A stretch of DNA of 64,000 bases from Stenogyne calaminthoides. Taxonomy: Eukaryota > Streptophyta > Magnoliopsida > Lamiales > Lamiaceae. Location: NCBI GenBank assembly GCA_037126765.1, contig JBBCBC010000002.1, forward strand, positions 47,248,889 to 47,312,888, in the 5' to 3' direction. Positions 8,771-21,014 of this stretch are shown one piece after another (within the stretch, counting starts at the first letter, position 1; each line of letters opens with the position of its first letter). Below the pieces are notes generated by a model. It did no database searches, was not told the DNA's origin, and saw only the letters and a program-made list of their open reading frames with translations. Position numbers and translations under genes: made by a program.

Positions 8771-10768
8771 TGTACCTTTGGCGAGCATTTGGTACCGACC
8801 ATCTTGGAGGAAAGTTATTATTTGAGGGGCCGAGCACGATTTGTTCGACATCTCTCTCCGCTTCTACCCCAATTATGAATTTGCTCCTTGATGTTATTTT
8901 TGTTTTGTCGAACATATGTCGTGTAATTTTTTGTCTTCTTCACCTTTTGTTCGAACAATGTCTTCAATACTTGTAATTTTTGCTGACTTCTTGTCTTTTG
9001 TTCGAACATATTTACAACTGAATGGATGGATTACATACTTAACTGTTTCCTCTAACCTGATTGTTTGATAATTGTTGATGATGAAAATTGATACTTGTGT
9101 TGCTTGATGTTTGCTTTGTTGCTTTGTGTTCGCTTTGTTGCTTTCGGTCTTTGCCCTTTTTTTTACGAATGAATTGAACATTGGGTTCGGGCTATACTCC
9201 CCCGACTTTTTTTTCGGTTTTGATTGTCTTATTAACGTTGCAATCGATTGATCATTTTATTTAGGTGCGACCAGATGGGTTACTTTATGAACCCCTCCTT
9301 TCTTGGTGCGTGATCGTCTTATTTAGGTGCGATCACTTCGTACTAGGGCCATCTTATTTAGCTGCGACCCCGCACTCATCACCCGCTTGTGCTACAGGTA
9401 TCTGTAAGTACGAGTCGTCTTTTGCGACTGCGTACCCATTACTCGTTTTTTGCTGCGGGAATCAGAGTACGAACTCGTTCGTCAGGTGAACATAGACTTG
9501 GGCTCGTTCGTCTTTGTTCGGGTCGTTCGGCTTAGGTGCGACCTCAAATAGGCTTGAACTAGAAAATCTTAGCGAACAAAAGTACATATACTTTTCTTTT
9601 TCTTTTTGCAACACTTTGTATTCTATTACAACCTTCATATTTGAAGAAGACTAATCTATTACACAACTATAGATATCAGACTAGGGTTTTGAATTTAAAC
9701 CTTGTCTTGAGTAGACACGAACTGGCCTCACCTTGTCCGCGGAATTGATGTTGACAAGGATGTGGCACATCATCCTCGCTCTACCCTTCTTCAAGAATAT
9801 GCTCAAGCAAAGAAGAAGATAAGCTTTTGTCCTCCCCGGACAAGCTATGATTACGCGAGGTCATGGACATGAGCATGTGGCGAAGCACGCTCGCCGCTTA
9901 TATCAAAGCGAAGCAAAATGTTCAGCTCGCACCATTCCATCCCCTTTAATAGATGTCTGAGCATCAGCGTCCGCATATTGCTTCGAGAGGACACTATGAC
10001 ATCCCTCCCCTTCGGATGAGATTTTGGGGATGCATAGGGGACTAATGACTTACTACTGCATAAGCAGTGAGTAACGTGGAGTGGCAACCATAACTCTACC
10101 GAGCATCTTGAGTCCGGCAACGAGCTTCAACCTATGCTCGTGATGTATATGGGGTAAAAGACTCGTATCAGAACAGATGCTCGGTTCAGCTGAATGTTTG
10201 CTGAATCGAGAGCTGGATTCTTCTACTTCTAGGGGCATACTAAACCAACCTCCTTCTGAGAATTGTAATATTTTTCCTTTTTTCTTCTTCATATGTTTTT
10301 TCTCTGCTTTTTTCAGCTATTAATATGCCCCTATTTATAGAACTATCCCAAGCTAGTGCTGGCTCTCTTACTTTTGCTCCCCCTTTTGACATATGTTCAG
10401 CTTTTTGACAGCTCTTGCTTAAAGATTGACTCGTCCTTGCTTGGTTGCCACCACTTGTCAACTCGTTCTGATGCGTATCTTCTGTTGACAACTCGTTCTG
10501 ACACGTATCTTCTGTCTTTCGATAGTGCTGGCCAGCATTTCTTTTCCTGAAAATATGTGTCGAATATAAAGTGTTCTTCTTTCAGGATTGTCCTACTCGT
10601 TTGAACTGAATGGCTAATTATGTTCGGCCCTTTGTGTTCGTTTCAGCTAAATCGGCCATTATGTTCGGCCAACTATGATCACTTCAAGTGTGTGGACGAC
10701 TTTGTTCGGCCAACACTATGCTCGCTTCAGCTGTGTGGACGACTTTGTTCGGCCGACTGTGCTCGCTA
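8771..10768. other. Spacer between the antisense ORF and pol of the Tat element
   Basis: I see no conserved protein in this stretch. It holds degenerate tandem repeats: a unit around TTATTTAGGTGCGACC at 9240-9545, a duplicated 30-bp unit around ACTCGTTCTGA at 10440-10515, and a unit of about 47 bp around GGACGACTTTGTTCGGCC at 10620-10770. Repeats at this position are usual in Tat elements. Confidence 0.7.
9240..9545. repeat. Degenerate tandem repeats with core TTAGGTGCGACC
   Basis: About five imperfect units each contain a version of CTTATTTAGGTGCGACC followed by a variable 20-40 bp tail. They lie inside the retrotransposon only. Confidence 0.65.
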
Positions 10769-10770
10769 CT
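10620..10770. repeat. Tandem repeats with core ACTTTGTTCGGCC
   Basis: Three units of about 45-50 bp share GTGTGGACGACTTTGTTCGG and TTCAGCT motifs. They abut the 3' end of the integrase region. Confidence 0.7.
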
Positions 10771-12161
10771 ATTGATAGTATTTTTTCAAATTTGACGCAT
10801 TCCACCAGTAGGACAATGGGACTCCATTCAGGTCTTCCAAGTCATAGGCCCCGTTTAGCAAATGTTCTGTAACTCTGAACGGACCTTCCCATGCTCGGTC
10901 AAAAACACCACTTGATACCCCCGTTGCTCGTCTTAAAACCAGCTCGCCCACATTGAACCTGCGTGTTCGGACTTTGGAGTTGTAGAACTTCTCTGATCTC
11001 TTTTTATACATAGCATTCTTGAAATCAGCCTCCGTCCTTCTTTCTTCTAACAGGTCTGCACTCATGGCGAGCGCCTGGTCATTGATGTGCTCTCCAAAAG
11101 TAATTGTTCGATGACTTAGAATCTTGATTTCTGCGGGTATAACAGCTTCCGCACCAAATGCCAAGGCAAACGGGGTCTCCGCAGTTGATGTTCTGAAAGT
11201 TGTTCGATAGGCCCACAATATTTCAGGTAACTCTTCAGCCCATCCACCCCCCTTGGAATTATCAAGTCTGGCCTTGAGGGTATGCTTGATAATTTTATTA
11301 ACGGCTTCAACTTGTCCGTTTGACTGGGGATAATACGGAGTTGAGTAATGCTTTTTTATGCCCCAGCGAGCACAGTTCTGTCTGAATTCACTTCCATCGA
11401 ACTGTTTGCCGTTATCAGTTACTAACGATTGGGGAAGTCCAAAACGACAAATGATATTTTTCCAAACAAAATTCCACATTCTTAATTTTGACAATGGCTT
11501 CGGCTTCCGCCCATTTAGTATAGTAATCAACGGCAACCACAACATATTTTACTCCCAACGTGCCAGTAGGAAATGGGCCGATCAAATAGATCCCCCATTT
11601 AGCAAATGGCCATGGGCTATAAACTGACACTAATTCTTCAGGTGGAGCATGTACCTGGCACTTGTGGCACGCGCGAGCATACGCGAGCGAATCTTTTTTG
11701 AGGGTTGGCCAATAATAACCTTGTCTGATTATTTTATGCGCCAGGACGAGCCCACCTGTATGATTTTCGCATACTCCTTCATGGATTTGTTCTAGAAGTA
11801 CACGACCCTCTTCAGGAGTAATACATTTCAACAGTGGAAGTGAGAAGCTTCTTTTATACAAATGCTCGTCTATGATAGTATATCGAGCAGATTGTAATCT
11901 GAGGCGAGTAGCTTGGGCCTTATTTTCAGGGAGAAGTCCCTTTTGTAAGTAACTCAGGATTGGAGTCATCCAAGTTTCTTGTTCGCTTATCACTTGAGCG
12001 ATCATAGCTCTGGGAACTGATGGCGAACAAGTTGTGACGACCACAGTGTCCGTTGTGTTCGTCACTTCTTCTGCTGTTGCCAGGCGTGCCAAAGCATCAG
12101 CGAACGAATTACCCAATCGTGGTAATTGTTCTATGAAAACTTGTTCGAAATGCTCGAGCAA
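10769..12161 (-). pseudogene. Tat element integrase region
   Basis: Two overlapping frames together cover an integrase. The first (11415-12161) has the HHCC zinc finger (HEGVCENH...CHKC) and the first catalytic Asp in VAVDYYTKW. The second (10769-11545) has the other two catalytic residues in VTDNGKQF and NGQVEAVNK, followed by a C-terminal region with GELVLRR and WEGPFRV. A frameshift near 11450 separates the halves, so no intact integrase is encoded. The enzyme class inserts element cDNA into the genome. Confidence 0.9.
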
Positions 12162-12235
12162 CTCTTTCGCTAGTTGCTGGTACTAAGCCATCTGTTCGCC
12201 TCAGGCCTCGTACTCGCCTATCACTTGATAAACGA

Positions 12236-12863
12236 TTATCTGAGAATCGCTAAAATCATCAGCCTCTGAATTCCCATTGTCATTGCCATCTGTAGTCCAG
12301 CGATCAAAACTTCATATTCGGCTTCATTATTTGTAGCTGGGAAATCAAAACGGATGGCTGTTGTGAATGTTTGTCTGGTTGGGCTGATGAGAACTACGCC
12401 GGCTCCGGCTCTTGAACTTGTTGATGAACCATCAACATACATATGCCATGGTTGGTCGATAACTTTTTCGAGCATTTGAGGATATGTCAACTCGACCATG
12501 AAATCGGCAATAGCTTGGCCCTTCATTGTTGTTCGCGGAGCGAACGTAATGCCAAATTGTCCTAACTCCACCGCCCACTTGAGTAATCTGCCTAAAGATT
12601 CGGTCATGGAGGACTTGGCACAATGGGAAAGTGGTCAGTACCTCGACTGAGTGATCAAAAAAGTATAGTCGCAATTTTCGAACACTCATCACAAGAGCAT
12701 ATGCTAATTTCTCCAATGGAGGGTACCGGAGCTCGGCTTCCTTAAGAACTTGACTTACATAGTAAATGGGCAAGTGTATGGTCCCTTCTGCTCGTACGAG
12801 CACAACACTGATTGCATGTTCGGATGCAGCAAGATACAAATAGAGTTGTTCACGCAGGGACAA
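12236..12863 (-). pseudogene. Tat element dual RNase H region
   Basis: One frame (12432-12863) has the RNase H that follows RT in all gypsy elements (YLAASEHAISVVLVRAEG). A second frame (12236-12607) has another RNase H fold with YVDGSS and NNEAEYEVLIAGL, the archaeal-like type found in Tat elements. The two overlap in different frames, so at least one frameshift is present. RNase H removes the RNA strand during reverse transcription. Confidence 0.85.
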
Positions 12864-14134
12864 AGCTTAGACAAAGGTGTCGAGTATCCGCAAAGGTAAT
12901 CGCTTTTAATGATTCGAATGCATTTTGGAAATGCTCGGTCCACTGGAATTTCCCTTTCTTTAATGCATCAAAGAAAGGTTTGCATTTGTCCCCAGTTCGT
13001 GATACAAACCGGTTTACGGAAGCTAAACGCCCGGTTAACTTTTGGACCTCTTTCACATTCCTGGGGGCCTGCATATCGAGCATGGCTTGAATTTTTGATG
13101 GGTTCGCCGATCCCCGTTGGTGACCATATGTCCGAGGAATTTTCTGAGTGAACCCCGTCGATTTCTTTTGGATTTAACTTCATATTGTACTTCCCGAGTA
13201 TATCAAAAGTCTGCGGCGAGGTGGGTGATGTGGTCTTCCTTATGTTCGCTTCTTTTACCACAATATCATCAATATATACCTCAATTGTTTCGCCGATGTG
13301 TTCGTCGAACATTTTGTTCACCAAACGTTGATATGTTGCTCCCAAGATTCTTTAATCCGAAGGCGGCGTGCGTTGCCCAAAGATACATATTCTTTTCACT
13401 CTGAGAACGCCATTATTCTTTTGGTCGTCCTGGTGCATGGGTATTTGGTGATAACCAGCAAATGCATCCATGAAAGTCATGAGTTCATGGCCTGCTGTAT
13501 TATCGACCAAATAATCGATATGCGGCATCGGGAAGTTATCTTTCGGACAAGCCTTGTTTAAATCAGTGAAATCAATACATAGTCTCCAAGATCCATTGGA
13601 CTTGTGAACGAGCACAGGGTTCGCAAGCCATCTTGGGCATTTCACCTCCCAAATCAGTTTGTTGTCGAGCAATTTTTTGATTTCACTATTCATTGCCGCA
13701 TACTTTTCCGGACTAAACTTTCTGCTCTTCTGGATAACTGGAGTTTGTATTGGATCAAGGTTGAGGGAGTGGCATGCATGTTTTGGATCAATTCCAACCA
13801 TGTCCTCGTGCGACCATGCGAACACATCTAAGTTTACTTGAAGATAAGCAATCATTTCTGTTCGAATTGGTTCAGGTAATTCTGAACCAATGAACACTTC
13901 TAACTCAGGTCTGTTCGGGTCGATGTTGATAGACTCCAGTTGTTCGACAGGTGTTGCTCGCTTTCTTTTTTGCTTCCACCGAGGATCTTGAATGGACCCC
14001 CTGTGCTCGTTATCAACCTCCATTGGTTCAAAACCTATGCGAGGTTCTAGGTCCGTTTGCTCGTTCGGCGGATCAATATTCATTTGATCAAGGAGATCTG
14101 GGGCATGAGTTGCCACCCCGATTCGTGTTCGCAA
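12850..14134 (-). pseudogene. Tat element reverse transcriptase region
   Basis: The N-terminal part (13352-14134) contains WRLCIDFTDLNKACPKDNFP and FMDAFAGYHQI. The next frame (12968-13345) has the active site YIDDI. A third piece (12850-13083) is the RT connection region (VQKLTGRLASVNRF). Frame changes near 13350 and 13080 break the enzyme. The sequence fits gypsy-type RT of the Tat lineage. Confidence 0.9.
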
Positions 14135-15455
14135 GATTCGTGTTCGCGACGAGGGAGTCAGGTTTCGTCAAACTTATGTTCGTCGGAAGATATTGTGGCG
14201 AGGCATTTGCTCGCTGGCTTGACTCACCAATCTCCCATGTTTGCTCCATCATGTTGACAATATTTTGTTTTTCTGGTGCACATGATAGCAAACAATCTCG
14301 AGCTTTCTTCTGATCTCCTTTTACGCTACCTGTTTCATCTTGTGTTGGAAATTTAACACAGTAGTAATCACGAGAACAAGCCGCTTTTAAATTCCTAAAT
14401 AAAGCAGGCGACGCAAGAACCCGTTATAAGTTAATGAACATCGGCGATTACAAAATTTAGCATTCTAGTTCGGTCGGATCTCCGGATTCGGAGTTGATTC
14501 TAACTTCGACTCTAACCTAATCATACCATAGGGTCGGATTCTGATTCCCCAAAACCCATTATGGTATGATCACACTGCTCAATATAATCGCTCAAATCCT
14601 CAACTTGCTTTTCCATCCGGTGAAGGTGTTGATGAACAAAATGTTCGTGATAAGCTCCGGTGTCAACCGAGGCGGTGCACCTTCAACCCGAGGAGTCGAA
14701 AGTAATCGATGGTTAAGGAGTCATTGTGGGGAGTTATGATTCCGTCGAGATCGTCTTCGAAAACATAATTTGGTGAGAGGGGCGTCTTTGGGCGATGTGC
14801 TTTCGCCACCTTCACTTGATGGATGCTTTGCATGGCATGCATCTCCATCTTTTTTTCGTCTGTTTCGATAATGTTGGTGCTGGTAACATCCACCCACTGG
14901 ACCATATTCAGGACGTATCATGTGAATCTCTTGACTTTCTCGACCTCTTCCCGCAGTAGGAGTCCCTCTTTTAGGTAACTCGGACCTCTTGCGTGATTCT
15001 TCGGGATCACTGTCAGATACTTATTCGGATTTTCGCTCACCCCTTCGATCTTCTATTTTTTCTGTTCGAGAGTCTCTCTTTCGGCTTTTTTTAAGAATTG
15101 GGTAAGACGATTATCTTCATATAGCTTCCAAAGTTGGCGGAGTAAAGTCGCGACAATTTTTCAGATTATTGCCCAATGTACTCATGGTAGTTACAATATT
15201 TGGAAGCATTAAGCCGATGTTTGTCCATTATGATTCTTCTTGGCCTTTCCAACATGTCCCGATCTCTAATTTGGTTAAAGATTATTTTTTTAAACGCCCA
15301 AAAGAAGACCGTAGGGGCATTTGCTTACGATCTTTCTTGAATGGTTTGAATGAGCACGGGGTTTGTACCCCCTTCATTCATCACTTTCTTCCCTAAAAAC
15401 TTTCCTAGTTGTAGGTTCCGACCAATCGTGATTGGGCGAGCAAATCTGCATGCAT
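14135..15455 (-). pseudogene. Degraded stretch between gag and RT of the Tat element
   Basis: The minus strand at 14663-14905 reads LSPNYVFEDDLDGIITPHND, which resembles the segment just before the retropepsin in Tat polyproteins. I could not find the DSG/DGG protease active site, so the protease is lost or too decayed to see. The rest has short broken frames only. Confidence 0.45.
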
Positions 15456-16368
15456 TTATAATTTTGGCCGCTTCGCTCTCGGGTCCCGAGTATGTGTTCG
15501 CCGGTCTTGGTGCATGGCCTTCCACATATCAAGATTCAGTGGTCGGGCCCCCGACCACCGCGAGGATCTTAAATCCTCCTTTGACGGGGCTCCATCATAC
15601 AAACATTTATCAAATCTTTCTATGTATGCTCGATCGGACTCACCTTTTAGTTGGGAGAAATGTGCCAACCTTTGTTTTTGTATTTGAAAGCACACATGGA
15701 TGAAAAAGTGGGGCGAAATTGTTGTCCCAATTGGGCGAAAAGATGTGATAGACGCGGTGGGCAAGGTAGAAAACCATCTATGTGCCCGATCACCTAAAGT
15801 CATGGGGAATGATCGGCCTTTGTGTTCGTCTGTGGCCCCCATCGCGATCATAAAAGTCTCGAGTACTTAACGAGATGGACATGAGGATCGGACTTCGGCG
15901 TGAATATGGAATTGGAGGTCGGGACTTCGCCACTTTCTCTTGTATTTCGGCCGACATGATGGTGGTGACAATGGCGGCGGTGGTATGTGCTTTCGCTCGG
16001 GGTGGCCCTTCGGTCGAGGCAGTCGACTGTAAACCCTCGATGGCTTTTTTGCATTTCCGCAAGTTTTGTGGAACCGACAGGCGTAGATCGGGGTTGTTTC
16101 CCATCATGAGGACCGATGGGTCATGCTCGTGTGAAGGCGATCCCCTTTCAAGTTCGTGCTTGACTACCCAATCGATGATGGATAGACAATTTTGTTCCCG
16201 CCGATTTTTGTTCGGCTGCGGATGATCATGAAGATCTGAATGTGCGGGCATTTTTATTGGTTGTTCCTTTCCTGGATCCTGCCGCCTATTATTGCCGATT
16301 CGGTCTTTGGCGGAGAGCCTCAAACGTCCAAACGCTGATGGTCTAGACCTTTGAGGTCGTTTCGTCAT
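15456..16368 (-). pseudogene. Tat element gag region
   Basis: Two overlapping frames make up gag. The upstream frame (15790-16368) is basic and low-complexity. The downstream frame (15456-15851) has the Retrotrans_gag pattern: FPMTLGDRAHRWFSTLPTASI, then LKGESDRAYIERF. A frameshift near 15820 separates them. No CCHC zinc knuckle was found. Confidence 0.8.
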
Positions 16369-16776
16369 CGACGCGTGTCATCGCTTTTTTTATCGCCCGC
16401 TTCATTAATTTTTTTTTTAACTTGCTTTCGCTATCGTGTACTGTGCCGCCGCTTATTCATGTTCTTGAGTTCCTAAGCAGCGACTCTTTTTTTCCCCTCT
16501 CTTTTTCAATTTCGAAGAAGAGAAAGTGATGGCCCTTGTTGTTATGGGCCGGGTCATTTTGTAATATCCTCGAGATTGGTAATCTCCACTCCCTGATCTT
16601 TATGAGGTTGGCGCTGAGCCTCTTTCCGGTCATGAGGTCGACTTTGCCCTGACCTCTCTATTTGTGTATTCCTAGATTGAGGCATTATATTTCTTTTTTC
16701 TCGCCTTCTACCACTAAGGGTTTTGTGTATGGGTTGGTTTCTTGGTGAAGTTGTTCTCCTTCTAAATACGCCGGAT
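16369..16776 (-). other. Leader between 5' LTR and gag of the Tat element
   Basis: This is the untranslated leader next to the upstream LTR. I found no conserved coding sequence and no primer-binding site I could assign to a tRNA with confidence. Confidence 0.5.
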
Positions 16777-17906
16777 TGTCATGAAGTATTTTTTTTACGA
16801 AAAGAGTATTATGTATTTAATTTGGGAACGACTCACAAACAAAACATGCGTGTAAAATAAACCAGTAAATAAGATGAATTTGTTGACCCGGTTAAATCGA
16901 GAAATGACTACTCTGGGGCATACCAAGCCCGAGGATGTGGTATTACTGGCGTTACACATACAATATTTGATACATCTTATGAAGATGAATCGTTCTGAGA
17001 TGAAGATAATTGGAGAGTTAGCATATGAGTGCTAGGGTTTTTGTGTAGCGGATAATCTCGAATTTTTTTTACGTTCCTCGCCTCTCAAGGAAATTTCTTG
17101 TGTGGGTGTCATCCTTTTTTCGGGAAATTTTTACGAACCTTTCTCTTCTTTTTTTTTTCTTCCTTTTATAAGCACTCGACAAGCATGAAATTTTTGGGTC
17201 GCAAGAACATAATTTGGAGACTTTGGATCATGCAAGAATCCAGCGATATTGCCACGTTCCCAACTTCGTCTTCTAGATTGATCTTGGAGCTTACTTGTCC
17301 AGAAGACACTCTTTTGGTCGTCCAAATTAATCTTTTGCTTTCGGTTGGATGCTTTGTTCGCCCTTTAACCATGTCGGGTTTTATCTTTGGAATATTGTCT
17401 CCTCGAAAGCACAATCGAGCCCTCGGGATGTTGGTCTTGAGATATCGAGTGTCGAGCACTCTAACCCTTCAGATGCCTCGAGTCTTGAGAATGTTGTCAG
17501 GTCATGAAGATCTTGACCCTCGGGATATCGAGGGTTTGGGATATCGAGCTATGAAGATCTTGACCCTCGGGATATCTCGAAGTCTTTTTCAGGATATCTC
17601 GAAAGGCGAAAGCATCTTGACCCTCGGGATATCTCGAGCCTTTTCGGGGATATCTAAGTATAAAGCATCTCGACCCTCGGGATATCTCGGCCTTTTCGGG
17701 ATATCGAAGTTCATGGAAGATACTTAACCCTCGGATATCCGAAGCTTTTCAATTGCGTTCGAGTCTTTTTGACTTAGCTCGTTTAATTCCTCTTTCCTGA
17801 TCTGAGTAGCGAATACTTGTCCATTGGGCATGAATATTTTAATAAATATTACACGTGTCGCTCTTACGTGTTCGATTAATCATGGATTATTATATCGAAC
17901 ACAACA
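16777..17906 (-). repeat. 5' LTR of the Tat element
   Basis: The 1130-bp LTR matches 4421-5556 with substitutions and many 1-3 bp indels. It starts TGTCA (TGTTG in the other copy) and ends CAACA. It carries the same GATATC palindrome array at about 17440-17740. Confidence 0.93.
17440..17740. repeat. Array of GATATC-centred palindromes in the second LTR
   Basis: About ten units like ACCCTCGGGATATCTCGA recur at uneven spacing. The copy number and order differ from the other LTR, which points to slippage or gene conversion within the array. Confidence 0.85.
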
Positions 17907-17911
17907 AAACC
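17907..17911. repeat. Target-site duplication AAACC, right copy
   Basis: This exact repeat of 4416-4420 follows the right LTR end CAACA. Confidence 0.9.
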
Positions 17912-18224
17912 TTATTTCAATCTTATTTTACATAGGGTAGTATAGTACAACATGGATCAAGTTAAATAACCTTATTTTGCTCTTACTTCAATCTTATTTT
18001 GATTAAACCTTATTTATTTTGTCCACATAAAACCCAAAATTTCAATCTATTTTATATGGGGGTTATTTCGTAATTTTAAGTTTTTATTTTCACCCTTATA
18101 TCCCAAAAGGGCCATATAAATAGGTGGATAACAAGGGTTTATATATCGCTGACTGCTACACCATCCCACCAAACCCTAGAGGAGGAATAGGGCTCTCAGC
18201 CGCCGCCGCTGCCGGAAATCAACC
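17912..18224 (+). promoter_or_regulatory. RPL39 promoter and 5' UTR
   Basis: A telo-box, AAACCCTA, sits at 18171-18178, about 50 bp before the start codon, as in many plant ribosomal protein genes. A GGGCC motif and a TATA-like CATATAAATAG lie at about 18109-18122. The leader is rich in CCGCCG. The retrotransposon edge is only 318 bp from the start codon. Confidence 0.75.
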
Positions 18225-18487
18225 ATGGTTCGTTTCTCTCTCTCTACAAACATACTTTTCCGATTGACGATTAAAGCCTGTTAGATACTTAATCGTTTTC
18301 GCCCTAATTGTTTGTGTGACTGTTGAACGCGCAGCCGTCGCACAAGACTTTCATGATAAAGAAGAAGCTCGCGAAGAAGCAGAGGCAGAACAGGCCTATT
18401 CCCTACTGGATCCGCATGCGCACCGACAACACCATCCGCTACAACGCCAAGCGCCGCCATTGGCGCCGCACCAAGCTCGGGTTCTAA
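18225..18487 (+). CDS. RPL39: 60S ribosomal protein L39 (eL39)
   Basis: The coding sequence is join(18225-18227, 18335-18487). Exon 1 holds only the start codon; the 107-bp intron begins GTTCG and ends GCGCAG. Exon 2 gives the 51-residue basic protein beginning PSHKTFMIKKKL and ending RRTKLGF, the full length and sequence pattern expected of eukaryotic L39. It is a large-subunit protein lining the peptide exit tunnel. The reading frame is intact and the promoter carries a telo-box, so the gene is probably functional. The start is set by the splice, since exon 2 has no upstream Met. Confidence 0.97.
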
Positions 18488-21014
18488 TCGTGCCCGGTTT
18501 CTATTGTCATTTTCATTATACCGTGTTTTATTTCCGCTAGAATCTGATGACTATTTGATTTATATAGTGGGTGTAATGACTATTATGTTATGAGACCTTT
18601 ATTGGATTTTAATGGTTCAGTACTAAGCACAAAATTCTTAATTGGATCTAGGTTATTATCTCTTAATCTGCTATTCATATGGGCGTTTTATTATGTTTTC
18701 TGTGTTGGAATCATGGAATATGCAATGGTATTCCGAAATTGGCCCTGTTTTCTAAATTTCCCACCTGAGTTGACATCTTGTAGTGGTTGGTCACTTTATA
18801 TTTGATTAGTTAACTGATTTTGCCTGTTGGATGCATATGTACGTGTGTTTTATGCTTTCCTTCCACCAGTTTGGATGGAGATTAACCAATTTTAAGATTG
18901 GGTGTTTAGTTTTATATTAGTTATCTTGTAAATCAGCTTCATTTTTATGTTTAATGGTAGGTTAAGCTGTTTCTTTTTGTATCTTTCTGTGAAATGTGCC
19001 AATGATCCTAACTTATGGTTGCCTTCATTTCAAGAGCCTGCTTAGTAGTGTAAAATTCTAACAGAAATAACTCAGTAACTTGTCTGAATTATTTGCTTGT
19101 TAAGCCTAGCACAGTTGAAGCATAGTGTGTCCTTTTATAATTACCTTCCCACCAGTTTGAATGCACATTAACCAATTATCATTTTGCATATAGTTTGGTT
19201 TCAATGTGTTGTCAAGAAATGTTCTAACATTTGAGGGGAAGGTAGCTTTCTATGGTTTTGCTACTTTTGGTTGCCTCTGTTTGAAGTTGAAGAGCCTGCC
19301 TAGTAGTGCGAAATTCCAACAGAACTAACTCAATTAAGTTTTCTGAATTAGTACAGTTCAAGGCATAAGGGGACTACTCCTTATGTTAGTATTACTTTTT
19401 ATAACTTTATTTGATGGAAGTATTAATATACACATTCAACTAAGCCTTGAAAATCTTCAGATAGTAATGCTCATGGCTTCCTCATGGATTCAGTTTTTGG
19501 TGCTTAGTAGTATTGTTTTTACTTGGGCTTTTGTAATGTTGGTTTGTCTGTTTTATACATTTATGATTTATGTGGATCTGTTCATCATCACTGTCGCCTC
19601 TTGTAGAAGTATGTTTGTTAGGCAATTGTTGCATTAATTTTGTTACATTCAATTTATTGGAGCACTTTATTGAGAAAGATCATACAATTGTTATTTTTGA
19701 TATGATGTTTAGATATTCGCCACAAATTTTAAATATTTATTTTCCATAGGACATTCATATAGTTTTCCATACACTGATCCTTACCAAAATATCCTTGGAC
19801 TTCACTTGGAGATCTAGCATCCAATTTCTTGTTGTCATGTTCATTAGTTTGATTATCTTCAGTGCTGGTGTTGATTTTGCTTTTTATATGCTGAAAAATG
19901 GTAGTTTAGATTTAAAAAAAGTGTGCATTGTACTAATGCATCGTTTGAGATTCACTCATAAACCATGTTCGTGCTTGCACCTTAAAGATGCCCGTCCATG
20001 TTCTAGTTCTTAGAATATCTATGGCCCATATTCTAAATCATAATAGGTGACAGATGTCTGACTCGATATCAAACAAATTCTCCAATTGTCTACTTGGAAA
20101 TCTGTTGATTTATTCTGAAATTACAATTTCCAATTTGCTCTAACAAAGAAATGATTATTTTCTCCATATATCAATTTATCAAATATAATTTAGTATATGC
20201 TAATATGCTAAAACATATAAGGGGTCATGTGATTTGGGTAAGATAACGATTACCTTCCGAGGTGTGTCTAATTTACGAAATGGCCTCCTGGGTTTTGGTA
20301 AATATTCGAGTGAACTAGTGTTTATTTCGTAAATTGAACAAATTTTTAGGGGAAATTCTAATATATGGTAGGATCATACCAAAAAATTGATAGGGAAAGT
20401 TCAGTTTAATTATGGGACAGCTTTTCGTATGATATACAGTTCCCTTATACATCATGTATGTGGACGCTACTATGATGTTAATGCAATTAAACAATCATAA
20501 TAGTATATTCTTTCTTGATAAACAGTTCCAAAGTTGTCTAAGCTAATAGGTGAACTTTTACTTTTACGCCTATCAAACTTTAACTTTACCTGGCGTAGGT
20601 AACTAATAATGAAGGTCTCGTTGGTTTCTTTTCGATGCTTACTGTTTAAATTAAAGTTAATAATACAACAACGTCAATGCTTATTATCTTAAATGCCAGT
20701 TGCATAATTCCTATATTGACGATCAGAAGAGACGGTGTACCGTTCGTTAACAAGGGTGTGTATTATGTAACAGGAACAAAATAAATTCCAGCCAATGTTT
20801 TATGACAACTAAATATTGAGAATTGAGAATTGAGATCTAATAACGATAATGTTGAAATTTCCACTGTGATGAATTTCTGAATGTTACCTCGAACAAAAGT
20901 AAAATCATCTCAACTGCATCTCTGATGTCAGTTAAAAACTCAGGATGCTTCAACTGTCTACCACAATGTTTAAACTGGAATTCCAGACAGCAACGAGCTA
21001 ATGAAAACAATACT
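18488..21014. other. Intergenic region after RPL39
   Basis: No conserved ORF or RNA gene was recognised. The first few hundred bases should include the RPL39 3' UTR. It holds one imperfect tandem duplication (18849-19370). Confidence 0.6.
18849..19370. repeat. Imperfect tandem duplication, period about 285 bp
   Basis: Motifs recur in the same order in both copies: CCACCAGTTTG, ATTAACCAATT, AAGAGCCTGC, TAGTAGTG and AACAGAA. The copies are clearly diverged. Confidence 0.7.

Larger units (their letters stand above)
4421..17906 (-). mobile_element. Full-length Ty3/gypsy LTR retrotransposon, Tat type (Retand/Ogre-like)
   Basis: A 13,486-bp element bounded by two LTRs that start TGTTG/TGTCA and end CAACA, with AAACC target duplications. 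Read on the minus strand the order is LTR, gag, protease-side remnant, RT, RNase H, a second RNase H, integrase, tandem repeats, a long region with an antisense ORF, then LTR. Integrase downstream of RT is the gypsy order. The second RNase H and the antisense ORF with a putative gypsy-type transposon domain mark the Tat lineage. Gag and pol are broken by frameshifts and stops and the LTRs differ by many small indels, so this copy is not autonomous. A G-rich stretch (minus strand ACCGGGGGTAT) next to the 4421-5556 LTR is a plausible polypurine tract. I could not assign the primer-binding site. Confidence 0.93.
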
